Below, one piece after another: positions 51,008 to 60,367 of a stretch of 64,000 bases of DNA. This DNA is from DASUPK01 sp963795665 (lineage in GTDB: Bacteria; Actinomycetota; Thermoleophilia; Solirubrobacterales; 70-9). The stretch spans positions 1 through 64,000 of the forward strand of contig CAWCIP010000016.1 in assembly GCA_963795665.1 (NCBI GenBank), read 5' to 3'. Position 1 is the stretch's first letter. Each line of letters opens with the position of its first letter. The position numbers were made by a program, and so were the translations under genes. The notes under the pieces are model-generated. The model searched no databases. It was not told where the DNA came from and worked only from the letters and a program-made list of their open reading frames with translations.

Positions 51008-51659
51008 GCTCGACTTCGTCGTCGCGCCCGACCAGGACGCTGCTCACCATCCCCGAGGGAAAGAGCCCGTGGTCGACGACGCCGGGCATCACCGAGAGGC
51101 GGGCCGCGAGCTCGCCGGGCTCGTGGACCTCGCCGTGGTAGTCCGCGATCACGCCGTCGTCGGGGCTCGGCGGGGTGTCGGGACGGACGGTGACGTCGCC
51201 GAGCTCGCTCGCGATCCTCGCCAGGGTCGAGGCGAGGCCGAATCTCGAGAGCTCGAGCGGGATCGGAGCCGAGATCCGGTCGACGGTCTTCGAGGAATCG
51301 GCGATGACGATGAAGCTCTCGGCCGAGGCGGCGACGATCTTCTCGCGGGTGTGCGCCCCGCCACCCCCCTTGACCAGCCAGCGGTCGGGAGCGACCTGGT
51401 CGGCGCCGTCGATTGCGATGTCGAGGCGGTCGAGCTTGTCGAATTCCTCGACGGCGATGCCCAGCTCGCGCGCCTGGTCCTCGGTCGCAACCGAGGTCGC
51501 GACGCAGCGGATGTCCTTCAGCCCGCGGGCGGCAAGCGCCGGTAGGAGGTGGGCAACGGTCGACCCCGTCCCGAGGCCCACCTTCATTCCGTCCGAGACG
51601 AGCTCGGCGGCCGCCTCGGCGGCGAGCTTCTTCTCCCCATCGAGGTTTGGCTCGCTCAC
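51000..51659 (-). CDS. rpiA: Ribose-5-phosphate isomerase A
   Basis: 219 residues. Motifs GLGTGSTVAHLLPAL (phosphate loop), AIDGADQVAP (catalytic Asp), LVKGGGGAHTREKI (with the catalytic Lys) and the late SSVLVG strand are typical of RpiA. Interconverts ribose-5-P and ribulose-5-P. GTG 51659 is chosen; longer frames pass through the hairpin region. Divergent from tkt across about 190 bp, linking the two non-oxidative steps. Confidence 0.94.
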   Translation of the reverse strand: MSEPNLDGEKKLAAEAAAELVSDGMKVGLGTGSTVAHLLPALAARGLKDIRCVATSVATEDQARELGIAVEEFDKLDRLDIAIDGADQVAPDRWLVKGGGGAHTREKIVAASAESFIVIADSSKTVDRISAPIPLELSRFGLASTLARIASELGDVTVRPDTPPSPDDGVIADYHGEVHEPGELAARLSVMPGVVDHGLFPSGMVSSVLVGRDDEVERA

Positions 51660-51728
51660 CGCGGGGACACTAGTGCCCCTTCCCGGAACACTGCACCCGA
51701 ACCGGCGGCCTCGGATCCCCGCCATGCA

Positions 51729-51779
51729 GCGTCCTCGGTCGGCCGCGTACCACCAGTACGCGGCCTCCCTGCGTCCTCG
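51729..51779. repeat. Hairpin with flanking direct repeats between rpiA and tkt
   Basis: GGCCGCGTAC (51741-51750), CACCA loop and GTACGCGGCC (51756-51765) form a perfect 10-bp stem. The 9-mer GCGTCCTCG occurs at both edges (51729-51737, 51771-51779). It lies 87 bp before the tkt start. The role is unclear: operator, leader stem or a palindromic repeat element. Confidence 0.5.
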
Positions 51780-51851
51780 CCTGGCGGCGCCCGAGACGCG
51801 CCGTTTCGGACGCAGCCTTCCGGGAATGGGCACTAGTCGTAGGATCGTGAA

Positions 51852-53915
51852 ATGGCAGCGACGGCCGAGCAGCAGACCGACATCGACGAGCTCTGCATCA
51901 ACACCATCCGCACGCTGTCGATGGACGCCATTCAGAAGGCGAATTCGGGTCACCCAGGCACCCCGATGGCATTGGCGCCCCTCGCCTACACGCTGTGGCA
52001 GCGCTACCTCCGCTTCGACCCCGAGGACCCCATCTGGCCGAATCGCGACCGGTTCGTGCTCTCGGCCGGCCACGCCTCGATGCTGCTCTACTCGCTGCTC
52101 TTCCTCGCCGGGGTGAAGGCGGTCGATCCCGACTACGAGGTCGTCGGCGAGCCGTCCGTCAGCCTCGACGACATCAAGCGCTTCCGCCAGCTCGACTCGA
52201 GGTGCCCCGGCCACCCGGAGTACCGGTGGACGTCGGGCGTCGAGACCACCACCGGCCCGCTCGGCCAGGGGATCGCCACCAGCGTCGGGATGGCGGTCGC
52301 TTCCGTCTGGCAGGCCGCCCGCTTCAACCGCTCGGACGCCGAGCTCTTCGACTTCGACGTCTACGCGATCGCAGGCGACGGCTGCCTGATGGAGGGCGTC
52401 TCGAACGAGGCGGCGTCATTTGCCGGCCATCAGAAGCTCTCCAACCTCTGCTGGGTCTACGACAACAACCACATCACGATCGACGGGCACACATCGATCA
52501 CCTACGAGGACGACGTCCAGGCTCGCTTCGAGGGCTACCAGTGGAACGTCACCCGGGTCGAGGACGCCAACGACCTCACGGAGATCGCGCGGGGCTTCGA
52601 CAACTTCCAGGCGGAGGAGGCGCGGCCGACCCTGATCATCGTGGACTCGCACATCGGCTACGGCGCGCCGAACAAGCAGGACACGGCCGAGGCGCACGGC
52701 GAGCCCCTTGGCGACGAGGAGGTCCGCGAGACCAAGCGCTTCTACGGCTGGCCCGAGGACGCCGAGTTCCTCGTCCCCGACGGCGTGCAGGAGCACTTCG
52801 CAGAGGTGATGGGAAAGCGGGGGGCGGAGCTGCGCTCGAAGTGGCAGGAGACCTTCGAGAGCTACCGGGCGGACAACCCCGAGGACGGGGCGCATCTCGA
52901 GGCGATGCAGCGCCGCGAGCTGCCGGAGGGCTGGGACGCCGACCTCCCGAGCTTCGAGCCCGACGAGAAGGGCCTGGCGACGAGGAAGGCCTCGAACAAG
53001 GTCGAGAACGCGGTGGCCGCGAAGGTCCCCTGGCTGCTGGCCGGAGCCGCCGACCTGACCGGCTCCAACTCGGTCGCCCTCGAGGACACCGAGGACTTCG
53101 AGCCGAACACTCGCGAGGGGCGCCAGCTCCACTTCGGAATCCGCGAGCACGAGTCGGCCGCCATCTCCAACGGCATGTCTCTCTCGAAGCTCCGCCCGCT
53201 CTGGTCGACTTATCTGACCTTCTCGGACTACGCCCGGCCCGCGATCCGCCTCTCGGCGCTGATGGAGCTGCCGGTGATCCACCTCTTCACCCACGACTCG
53301 ATCGGCCTCGGGGAGGATGGCCCGACACACCAGCCGGTCGAGCAGCTCGCCTCGCTGCGGGCGATCCCCGGCCTGGACGTGATCCGGCCGGCGGACGCCA
53401 ACGAGGTCACCGAAGCCTGGCGCGCCGCGATGGATCGCCACCACCAGCCGGTGGCGCTGGTCCTCACCCGCCAGGACGTGCCGATCATCGACCGCTCGCG
53501 ATACGCCTCGGCGGACGGGCTCCGCCGCGGCGGCTACGTGCTCGCCGACCCGGACGGGGGTGAGCCCGAGGTGATCCTGATCGCCACCGGCAGCGAGGTG
53601 GCTCTGGCGCTGGGCGCCCACGAGAAGCTGATCTCGGACGGGGTCCGCTCCCGGGTCGTCAGCCTGCCCTGCTGGGAGCTGTTCGAGCGGCAGGACCAGG
53701 CCTATCGCGACGAGGTCCTGCCGCCGGCGGTCACGGCGCGGGTTTCGATCGAGGAGGCCTCTACCCTCGGTTGGGACCGGTTTGTCGGCCCGGAAGGGGC
53801 CAGGATCGGAATGCACACCTTCGGCTCGTCCGCGCCGCTGAAGGACGTGCAGACCAAGTTCGGCTTTACCCCAGACAAAGTGGCCGAGACGGCCAAGGAG
53901 GTACTCGGACGATGA
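51852..53915 (+). CDS. tkt: Transketolase
   Basis: 687 residues, full length. TPP/Mg site GDGCLMEGVSNEAASFAGH then DNNHITIDG; GLGEDGPTHQPVEQLASLRA with the catalytic His; and RPADANEVTEAWRAA. Transfers two-carbon units in the non-oxidative pentose phosphate pathway. The stop overlaps the transaldolase ATG (ATGA). First gene of tkt-tal-pgi-HAD. Its 5' region holds a strong hairpin. Confidence 0.97.
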   Translation: MAATAEQQTDIDELCINTIRTLSMDAIQKANSGHPGTPMALAPLAYTLWQRYLRFDPEDPIWPNRDRFVLSAGHASMLLYSLLFLAGVKAVDPDYEVVGEPSVSLDDIKRFRQLDSRCPGHPEYRWTSGVETTTGPLGQGIATSVGMAVASVWQAARFNRSDAELFDFDVYAIAGDGCLMEGVSNEAASFAGHQKLSNLCWVYDNNHITIDGHTSITYEDDVQARFEGYQWNVTRVEDANDLTEIARGFDNFQAEEARPTLIIVDSHIGYGAPNKQDTAEAHGEPLGDEEVRETKRFYGWPEDAEFLVPDGVQEHFAEVMGKRGAELRSKWQETFESYRADNPEDGAHLEAMQRRELPEGWDADLPSFEPDEKGLATRKASNKVENAVAAKVPWLLAGAADLTGSNSVALEDTEDFEPNTREGRQLHFGIREHESAAISNGMSLSKLRPLWSTYLTFSDYARPAIRLSALMELPVIHLFTHDSIGLGEDGPTHQPVEQLASLRAIPGLDVIRPADANEVTEAWRAAMDRHHQPVALVLTRQDVPIIDRSRYASADGLRRGGYVLADPDGGEPEVILIATGSEVALALGAHEKLISDGVRSRVVSLPCWELFERQDQAYRDEVLPPAVTARVSIEEASTLGWDRFVGPEGARIGMHTFGSSAPLKDVQTKFGFTPDKVAETAKEVLGR

Positions 53916-54988
53916 AGCCCACGCAGGAGCTGCACGACCTGGGCCAGAGCCTGTGGCTCGACAACATCACCCGCACGATGCTCGACGACGGGACCGAGCA
54001 GGGCTACATCGACGACCTGAACGTCACGGGTCAGACCTCGAACCCGACGATCTTCGACAAGGCGATCAGCGGCGGCGACGCCTACGACGAGCAGATCACC
54101 GAGCTGCGCGAGAAGGGCATGGAGCCCGAGGACATCTTCTTCGAGCTGGCGCTCGCCGACGTCACGCGCGCGGCGAAGATGTTCGAGCCGATTCACAAGG
54201 AGACCGATCGCATGGACGGCTGGGTCTCGCTCGAGGTCTCTCCGAAGCTCGCCTACGACACTCAGGCGACGATCCAGCAGGCCGCCGACCTCCACGGTCG
54301 GGCCGAGAAGAACAACTTCATCAAGATCCCGGGTACGCCCGAGGGCCTGCCCGCGATCGAGGAGTCGATCTACGCGGGCGTGCCGATCAACGTCACGCTG
54401 CTGATGTCGACCGACCAGACGATGGCGGCCGCCGACGCCTACATGAAGGGGATCGAGCGTCGAATCGAGTCGGGCCTCGACGCGGACGTGCCGTCGGTGC
54501 TCTCACTCTTCATCAGCCGCTGGGACGTCGCCGTTCACGATGACGTGCCCGACGAGATGAAGAACACGCTGGGGGTCGCCGTCGGCAAGGCCACCTATGC
54601 GGCCTGGCGGGAGATGCTCGAATCCGATCGCTGGAAGGGCCTTGGTGATCAGGGCGCGCGCCTGCAGAGGCTGCTCTTCGCCAGTACCGGGACGAAGGAC
54701 CCCGAGGCTTCGGACACCCTCTATATCGAGGCGTTCGCGGCGCCGGACACGATCAACACCATGCCTGACAAGACCCTGAAGGCCTTCGCCGACCACGGCA
54801 AGGTGGGGGACACGCTGCCGGCCGACGGCGGCGACTGCGAGCAGGTCTTCCAGGCGCATCGGGACCAGGGAATCGACACCGACGCGCTGGGGCTCAAGCT
54901 CCAGAAGGACGGCGCGGAAGCGTTCGTCAAGTCCTGGACCGAGCTGCTCGAGACGATCAAGTCGGAATCGGAGCGCCTGGCCGCCTAG
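53912..54988 (+). CDS. tal: Transaldolase
   Basis: 358 residues, the long actinobacterial type. NVTGQTSNPTIFDKAI (motif near the start), the Schiff-base Lys in NFIKIPGTPEG, and SLFISRWDVAVHD follow the family. Transfers dihydroxyacetone units. AAGGAGG lies 13 bp before the ATG, and the ATGA overlap couples it to tkt. A few residues are more acidic than usual at the C-terminus. Confidence 0.93.
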   Translation: MKPTQELHDLGQSLWLDNITRTMLDDGTEQGYIDDLNVTGQTSNPTIFDKAISGGDAYDEQITELREKGMEPEDIFFELALADVTRAAKMFEPIHKETDRMDGWVSLEVSPKLAYDTQATIQQAADLHGRAEKNNFIKIPGTPEGLPAIEESIYAGVPINVTLLMSTDQTMAAADAYMKGIERRIESGLDADVPSVLSLFISRWDVAVHDDVPDEMKNTLGVAVGKATYAAWREMLESDRWKGLGDQGARLQRLLFASTGTKDPEASDTLYIEAFAAPDTINTMPDKTLKAFADHGKVGDTLPADGGDCEQVFQAHRDQGIDTDALGLKLQKDGAEAFVKSWTELLETIKSESERLAA

Positions 54989-55021
54989 GTTGGCGTGGGC
55001 CTCCCGGTTAGGCTGCCGGGC

Positions 55022-56653
55022 GTGAGCGCGGAACCGCAGCTCAGGGAGGGAGCGGCCTGGAAGGCTCTCACCGAGCACCACGCCGAGATCGGCGAGCGGC
55101 ACCTGAGGGACTTCTTCGCCGAGGACCCCGACCGCGGCGAGCGCCTGACGGCGGAAGGGGCCGGGCTCTTCCTCGACTACTCGAAGAACCGGATCACCGA
55201 CGAGACGCTCCGGCTGCTCAGCGAGCTGGCGGACGAGTCGGGCGTCGCCGAGCGGCGCGACGCGATGTTCCGGGGCGAGCACATCAACGTCTCCGAGGAC
55301 CGGGCGGTGCTCCACGTCGCCCTGCGGATGCCGAAGGATCGCTCGCTGGTGGTCGACGGCCAGGACGTCGTCAAGCAGGTCCACGAGGTGCTCGACCGGA
55401 TGTCCGCATTCGCCGAGCGGATCCGCTCTGGCGACTGGAAGGGGCACACCGGCAAGCCGATCCGCAACGTGATCAACATCGGCATCGGCGGCTCGGACCT
55501 CGGGCCGGTGATGGCCTACGAGGCGCTGCGGCACTACTCGCGGCGCGAGATGACCTTCCGCTTCGTCTCCAACGTCGACGGGACGGACTTCGCCGAGAAG
55601 ACCCGGGACCTCGATCCGGAGGAGACCCTCTTCATCGTCTCCTCGAAGACCTTCACCACGCTGGAGACGATGACCAACGCCCACACCGCGCGCGAGTGGG
55701 CGCTGGCGAAGCTCGGCTCGGACGAGGCGATCGCCAAGCACTTCGTCGCCGTCTCGACCAACGCCGACGGCGTCGCCGAGTTCGGCATCGACACCGACAA
55801 CATGTTCGGCTTCTGGGACTGGGTCGGCGGGCGCTACTCGATGGACTCGGCGATCGGCCTCTCGACGATGCTCGCGATCGGGCCGGAGGCGTTCGGCGAG
55901 ATGCTGGCCGGCTTCCACGCCGTCGACGAGCACTTCAAGGAGAACCCGATCGGCCAGAGCCTGCCGTCGATCATGGGCCTGCTGGCCGTCTGGTACGGCG
56001 ACTTCTTCGGGGCGCAGACGTCCGGAGTATTCCCCTACGACCAGTACCTGCACCGCTTCCCGGCCTACCTCCAGCAGCTCACCATGGAGTCGAACGGCAA
56101 GCACGTCACCCTCGATGGGGCCCGGGTCGACTACGACACCGGCGCGATCTACTGGGGCGAGCCCGGGACCAACGGCCAGCACTCCTTCTACCAGCTGATC
56201 CACCAGGGGACGAGGCTGATCCCGGCCGACTTCATCGGCTTCATGCACACGCTCAACCCGCTCGGCGATCACCACGACCTGCTGATGTCGAACGTCTTCG
56301 CGCAGCCCGAGGCGCTCGCCTTCGGCAAGACGCCGGAGCAGGTGAGGGAGGAGGGCACCCCGGAGCCGATCGTCCCCCACCGGGTGATGGAGGGGAACCG
56401 GCCCTCCAACGTGATCCTGGCCGAGCGGCTCACCCCGCACGCGCTCGGCTCACTGGTCGCGCTCTACGAGCACAGCGTCTTCACCCAGGGCGCGATCTGG
56501 GGAATCGACTCCTTCGATCAGTGGGGAGTTGAGCTGGGCAAGGTGCTCGCCGTGAAGATCATTCCCGAGCTCCAGGCCCCCGAGGAGCCCAAGCTCGAGC
56601 ACGACAGCTCGACCAATTCCCTGATCCGGCGCTACCGGGAGCACCGTGCCTGA
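55022..56653 (+). CDS. pgi: Glucose-6-phosphate isomerase
   Basis: 543 residues. Signature NVINIGIGGSDLGPVMAYEAL, the SNVDGTDFAEK block, the phosphate loop VSSKTFTTLETMTN, catalytic Glu/His region SNGKHVT and the late GLGK-like QWGVELGKVLA. Interconverts glucose-6-P and fructose-6-P. The GTG at 55022 is 33 bp after tal; an upstream GTG (54995) is possible. The 3' end overlaps the HAD gene by 8 bp. Confidence 0.95.
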   Translation: MSAEPQLREGAAWKALTEHHAEIGERHLRDFFAEDPDRGERLTAEGAGLFLDYSKNRITDETLRLLSELADESGVAERRDAMFRGEHINVSEDRAVLHVALRMPKDRSLVVDGQDVVKQVHEVLDRMSAFAERIRSGDWKGHTGKPIRNVINIGIGGSDLGPVMAYEALRHYSRREMTFRFVSNVDGTDFAEKTRDLDPEETLFIVSSKTFTTLETMTNAHTAREWALAKLGSDEAIAKHFVAVSTNADGVAEFGIDTDNMFGFWDWVGGRYSMDSAIGLSTMLAIGPEAFGEMLAGFHAVDEHFKENPIGQSLPSIMGLLAVWYGDFFGAQTSGVFPYDQYLHRFPAYLQQLTMESNGKHVTLDGARVDYDTGAIYWGEPGTNGQHSFYQLIHQGTRLIPADFIGFMHTLNPLGDHHDLLMSNVFAQPEALAFGKTPEQVREEGTPEPIVPHRVMEGNRPSNVILAERLTPHALGSLVALYEHSVFTQGAIWGIDSFDQWGVELGKVLAVKIIPELQAPEEPKLEHDSSTNSLIRRYREHRA

Positions 56654-57320
56654 CACCCAGGCCGTCCTCTTCGACATCGACGGCACGCTGATCAGCACGG
56701 GCGGCGCCAGCGACCGCGCCTGGAAGCGGGCCTTCAAGGAGCTCCAGGACGTGGACGTCGACGTCCCGGCCGTGACCGGCAAGGGCGTGCCGGACCCCGA
56801 GGTGGGGAGGGTCGTCTTCAAGTCCGCTCTGGGCCGCGAGCCGACCGACGAGGAGGCCGGGGCGCTGATGCGCCGCCGGCTCGATCACCTCACCGAGGAG
56901 GTGGAGAGCTCCCCGGGCTTCGAGGTCCAGGACGGCGTCGTCGAGCTGCTCGAGCAGCTGATCGACGACGGGCTGCTGCTCGGCCTGACCACCGGCAACG
57001 TCGAGGAGGCTGCTCACATCAAGCTCCAGCGAGCCAACCTGAACCGCTTCTTCTCCTTCGGCGGCTATGGATCCGACTCGCCCGACCGCACCGAACTGAC
57101 CAGGAAGGCGCTGGAGCGGGCGGAGCTGGTCTCCGGCGACAGCCTCGACCCGGACCGCTGCTTCTCCTGCGGCGACACCCCTCGCGACGTCGAGGCGGGC
57201 CACGGCGCCGGCATCAGGGTCATCGGAGTGGCGACCGGGGAGTTCACGGTCGACCAGCTGAAGGAGGCCGGGGCGGACGCGGCGATCACCTCGTTCCGCG
57301 AGGGCCTGCCGCTGCTCTAG
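56646..57320 (+). CDS. HAD family phosphatase
   Basis: 224 residues. FDIDGTLIST (nucleophile Asp and Asp+2), TTGN motif II, and CGDTPRDVEAGHGAG motif IV; the small cap domain inserted after motif I is of the phosphoglycolate phosphatase type (Cap C1). Could hydrolyse phosphoglycolate or a sugar phosphate. GTG 56646 overlaps pgi, so it belongs to the tkt-tal-pgi operon and may clear a side-product of that pathway. Confidence 0.86.
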   Translation: MPDTQAVLFDIDGTLISTGGASDRAWKRAFKELQDVDVDVPAVTGKGVPDPEVGRVVFKSALGREPTDEEAGALMRRRLDHLTEEVESSPGFEVQDGVVELLEQLIDDGLLLGLTTGNVEEAAHIKLQRANLNRFFSFGGYGSDSPDRTELTRKALERAELVSGDSLDPDRCFSCGDTPRDVEAGHGAGIRVIGVATGEFTVDQLKEAGADAAITSFREGLPLL

Positions 57321-57322
57321 CC

Positions 57323-57625
57323 CTACGTCTTGACGTAGTGGTGCAGCAGCTGCAGCTCGACGCGCTCCGAGGGGCTCGCCAGGAGCGGGGCCACCTTGTC
57401 ATTGAAGTCGGCGAACTGCGGATCGCTGTTGACGGCGTCCGCGGCGTCGCGGTCGGAGAAGACGCCGATGCCCCGCACGACGCCGTCGGCCTCGTCGCCG
57501 ACGACCAGCACGCTCTCGAGCGCCGGATGGTTGCTGAGGAAGTCCGCGGCGAAGGCGGAGTAGATGTCCGCCACGTCCTGGAAGTGGCCGGGCTTGGCGT
57601 GCAGGGTGAACTCGGCGATGTGCAT
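57323..57625 (-). CDS. ABM-type dimeric alpha-beta barrel protein
   Basis: 100 residues. A ferredoxin-like layout with EFTLHAKPGHFQDVADIYSAF and HPALESVLVVG, then VFSDRDAADAVNSDPQF and a final strand, as in antibiotic biosynthesis monooxygenases. Active as a dimer, cofactor-free; substrate unknown. It converges with the HAD gene and stands alone, with a 37-bp gap to the response-regulator gene stop. Confidence 0.78.
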   Translation of the reverse strand: MHIAEFTLHAKPGHFQDVADIYSAFAADFLSNHPALESVLVVGDEADGVVRGIGVFSDRDAADAVNSDPQFADFNDKVAPLLASPSERVELQLLHHYVKT

Positions 57626-57662
57626 CTCTGTCCTTTCGGTGGAGTGAGGCGGCCGCGGGAAC

Positions 57663-58307
57663 CTAGTCGACCAGACGGCGGCTGACCGCCCAGCGGCTGA
57701 GCTCGTGGCGGTTGGAGAGCTGGAGCTTGCGGAGCACCGAGCTGACGTGCGCCTCGACGGTCTTCACCGAGATGCTGAGCCGCAGGGCGATCTCCTTGTA
57801 GAGATAGCCGCGGGCGATCTGGCGGAGCACCTCGCGCTCGCGGGCGGTGAGCTGGTCGAGCTCGGGGTCGACCTCCTCAGCGGGCAGGTCGCCGGCGAAC
57901 GCGTCCAGCACGAAGCCCGCGAGCCGAGGCGAGAAGACCGCGTCGCCGTCGCGGACGCGGCGCACGGCGTCGGTGAGCTCCTCGCCGGTGATCGTCTTGG
58001 TGACATAGCCGCGCGCGCCGGCGCGAACGATGGCGATCACGTCCTGCGGGTCGTCGGAGACCGAGAGGGCGAGGAAACGCTGATGCGGCCTCTGCTTGGC
58101 CACCTGCTCGATCACCTCGACGCCGCCGCCGCCGGGCATGTGCACGTCGAGCAGGACGACGTCGGGCTCCAGCTTCGCGATCGCGCGCACCGCGTCCTCC
58201 ACCGACTCGGCCTCGCCGAGCAGCTCGACCCCCTCTCCGAGCTCGGCCTTGACGCCCGCCCGGAAGATTGCGTGGTCGTCGACGATCACGACGGAGGGAG
58301 TGCTCAT
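57663..58307 (-). CDS. NarL/LuxR family response regulator
   Basis: 214 residues. Receiver with D10, D11 and phosphoacceptor D54 (LLDVHMPGGGG), the T-loop and K105-like KTITG region, then a LuxR-type helix-turn-helix LTAREREVLRQIARG, KEIALRLSISVKTVEAHVSSVLRKL. Partner of the upstream kinase (ATGA overlap). Likely activates envelope-stress genes, including its own operon. Confidence 0.93.
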   Translation of the reverse strand: MSTPSVVIVDDHAIFRAGVKAELGEGVELLGEAESVEDAVRAIAKLEPDVVLLDVHMPGGGGVEVIEQVAKQRPHQRFLALSVSDDPQDVIAIVRAGARGYVTKTITGEELTDAVRRVRDGDAVFSPRLAGFVLDAFAGDLPAEEVDPELDQLTAREREVLRQIARGYLYKEIALRLSISVKTVEAHVSSVLRKLQLSNRHELSRWAVSRRLVD

Positions 58308-59305
58308 CGGCGCACCCTCATCGTCAGCTCGACCTCGGTGCCGTCGCCCGGGTCGCTGCGGATCTCCGCGGTCCCGCCGTATCTCTCCATGCGCCCGATT
58401 ATCGACTCGCGGACGCCGCGGCGATCGGCGGGGATGGATTCCGGGTCGAAGCCCGGCCCACGGTCGTCGATGAAGACATGCGCGCCGCCCTTCTCGATCT
58501 CGGCATAGAGGCGCACCGGGCCGCCCTCCGAGGCGAACTTGACGGAGTTGGTCAGCGCCTCCCGGCTCGCCGCCACGAGCGCCTCGAGCCGCTCGTTGAG
58601 CTCCGCATCGCCGACGACCACCGCCTCGATCGGAGCGCCGTGCGAGTCCTCGATGTCGGCGGCGGCTGCCCGGAGCGCGTCGGCGAGGCGCTCGTCCGGC
58701 CTGCTCGGCTCGGTGTCGGAGAGCCACTCACGCAGCTCCCTCTCCTGGCGGCGGGCGAGCCTCCCGACCTGCTCGGGGTCGTCAGAGCGCGTCTGGATCA
58801 GTGCGAGAGTCTGGAGGACGGAGTCGTGGAGGTGGGCGGCCACGTCCGCGCGCTCATCCGCGCGGGCGCGCGCCACCCGCTCGGCTCCCAGGCGGTTGAA
58901 CGTCGCCCGCCAGAACGGCGCAGAGATCAGGGTCAGGGCAACCGCGACGACGAGGGCGGCGAGGGCCACCCGGCCCGCGAACTCGATCACGCCCGTCAGC
59001 CAGAGGACGATCAGGCCGATGCCGAGGAGCCCGCCCACGGCGAGGCCCAGCTTCGAGGCCCGGCTCGTCTCGGGGCTCAGGGCGGGGCCGATCGCCAGCG
59101 TGTCCCGCGCGCCGGTGTCGGCCGCCGGCGCCGGCGGCCGCCCCATCGCCCTTGCGATCAGGGCCACGAGCACGCAGCCGCCGAGAAGCGCAAACGACGC
59201 GCCGGCGCCGAGATCGAGGGTGCCCTTCGAGTGGAGGAACAGGAACACGCCGAGGACCAGGACGGCCGTCCCGGTCCCCAGCGTGCTCAGGTCTGGTCTT
59301 CTCAC
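58304..59305 (-). CDS. Histidine kinase, NarL-partner type (HisKA_3)
   Basis: 333 residues. Three to four membrane helices in the first 150, then a short linker, H160 in HLHDSVLQTLALIQ, and an ATPase domain with SREALTNSVKFAS (N box) and DDRGPGFDPESI (G1 box). No extracellular sensor domain is visible, so sensing is in the membrane or via the adjacent PspC protein. GTG 59305 overlaps the pspC-like stop. Confidence 0.92.
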   Translation of the reverse strand: MRRPDLSTLGTGTAVLVLGVFLFLHSKGTLDLGAGASFALLGGCVLVALIARAMGRPPAPAADTGARDTLAIGPALSPETSRASKLGLAVGGLLGIGLIVLWLTGVIEFAGRVALAALVVAVALTLISAPFWRATFNRLGAERVARARADERADVAAHLHDSVLQTLALIQTRSDDPEQVGRLARRQERELREWLSDTEPSRPDERLADALRAAAADIEDSHGAPIEAVVVGDAELNERLEALVAASREALTNSVKFASEGGPVRLYAEIEKGGAHVFIDDRGPGFDPESIPADRRGVRESIIGRMERYGGTAEIRSDPGDGTEVELTMRVRR

Positions 59306-60282
59306 CTACCGCATACCGTCCTCTGCGACTTCAGCATCTGCTGGTGGTGGTCGTAGTCGACGCCGCGGCCGTTCTGCGCCTGGTCGGGAGGCTGGTCGGT
59401 GACGAGCATCTGCCCGAGCTGGATGTCGGCGCTGAGGTCGAGACGCGGAGCATCGGTGGTGGGAGTCCCAAGCGCGACGTCGGGATCGATCCCGTGACTG
59501 ACCTCGCCGGCCACAACCAGCTCGCCCGCCTTGCCGGTCGCGTGACCGACGACGCAGACGTTCTTCGGCACCGAGACGATCATCTGGCCGATGCCGAGGT
59601 GGGACGAGGTCGTGATGGTCTTGCCCTTCTGCCAGGGCAGTTCCCTGAGATCGACCACCAGCTGTCCGGTGCCCAGCTTGTAACCGTCGGCCGGCAGGTC
59701 CGCCGCCGTGTTCGGCGTGTAGGTCCGCTGGCCGATCGATCCGTCGATGTCGATGTCGGCGGCCGCGATCGCTCCCGCGGGAATGCCGAGCACGAGCGCC
59801 GTGGTGAGCAGCAGCGGGGTGCTGCGCCGGCGCCATTCCGGCGCGAACGCGAACGCCACCAGCGCAATGCCCAGCGCGATCACCACGGCCGCGACGATCC
59901 CGCCGTGTCCGGTCGCGGTCGTCCAGGCGCTGACGGCGGCCAGCAACGCGGCGACCGCGAGCCCGATCGAGACCAGCAGGCAGACGACGAACACCTTGCC
60001 GAGCCGCGCCCAGACACTCTCGGGCACGGGGTTGCCTGTTCCGTCGTCCTCCGGGAGCGCGACGGCCAGCACCAGATAGGCCAGGATCCCGGCGCCACCG
60101 AAGAGCGTGGTGACGACGAACGCGATCCTGACCAGGGTGGCGTTGAAGCCGATGTGCTCGGCGAGACCGCCGGCGACGCCCCAGAGCACCCGATTGTCCT
60201 TCGAGCGCAGCAGGGCGCGGCGCGGGCCGACCGTCTGCTCCTCTTGCTTCTTCTTCCTTGGGTTCTTCGGTTGGTTTGCCAT
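59302..60282 (-). CDS. PspC domain membrane protein with LiaF-like tail
   Basis: 326 residues. PspC domain (about 20-82: RALLRSKDNRVLWGVAGGLAEH, then VRIAFVVTTLFGGAG), further membrane helices to about 175, and a C-terminal beta domain after IDIDGSIGQRTY that resembles the LiaF/DUF2154-type fold. Member of a three-gene unit with kinase and regulator, like LiaFSR/PspC-signalling in actinobacteria, where the membrane protein tunes the kinase. Two 7-bp direct repeats lie upstream. Confidence 0.87.
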   Translation of the reverse strand: MANQPKNPRKKKQEEQTVGPRRALLRSKDNRVLWGVAGGLAEHIGFNATLVRIAFVVTTLFGGAGILAYLVLAVALPEDDGTGNPVPESVWARLGKVFVVCLLVSIGLAVAALLAAVSAWTTATGHGGIVAAVVIALGIALVAFAFAPEWRRRSTPLLLTTALVLGIPAGAIAAADIDIDGSIGQRTYTPNTAADLPADGYKLGTGQLVVDLRELPWQKGKTITTSSHLGIGQMIVSVPKNVCVVGHATGKAGELVVAGEVSHGIDPDVALGTPTTDAPRLDLSADIQLGQMLVTDQPPDQAQNGRGVDYDHHQQMLKSQRTVCGR

Positions 60283-60328
60283 GACGTTGACGATGAAGCC
60301 CGCGGCCCCGATCGTCTATCGGGAATGG

Positions 60329-60346
60329 CCCCTAAGAGTCCCCTAA
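60329..60346 (-). promoter_or_regulatory. Direct repeats upstream of the PspC operon
   Basis: TTAGGGG occurs twice on the minus strand (60346-60340 and 60335-60329), 11 bp apart, about 50-60 bp before the pspC-like ATG. One-turn phasing suits a response-regulator dimer. The operon's own NarL-type regulator is a natural candidate. Confidence 0.4.
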
Positions 60347-60367
60347 CTGTCCCTGTAGCCTCGGATC

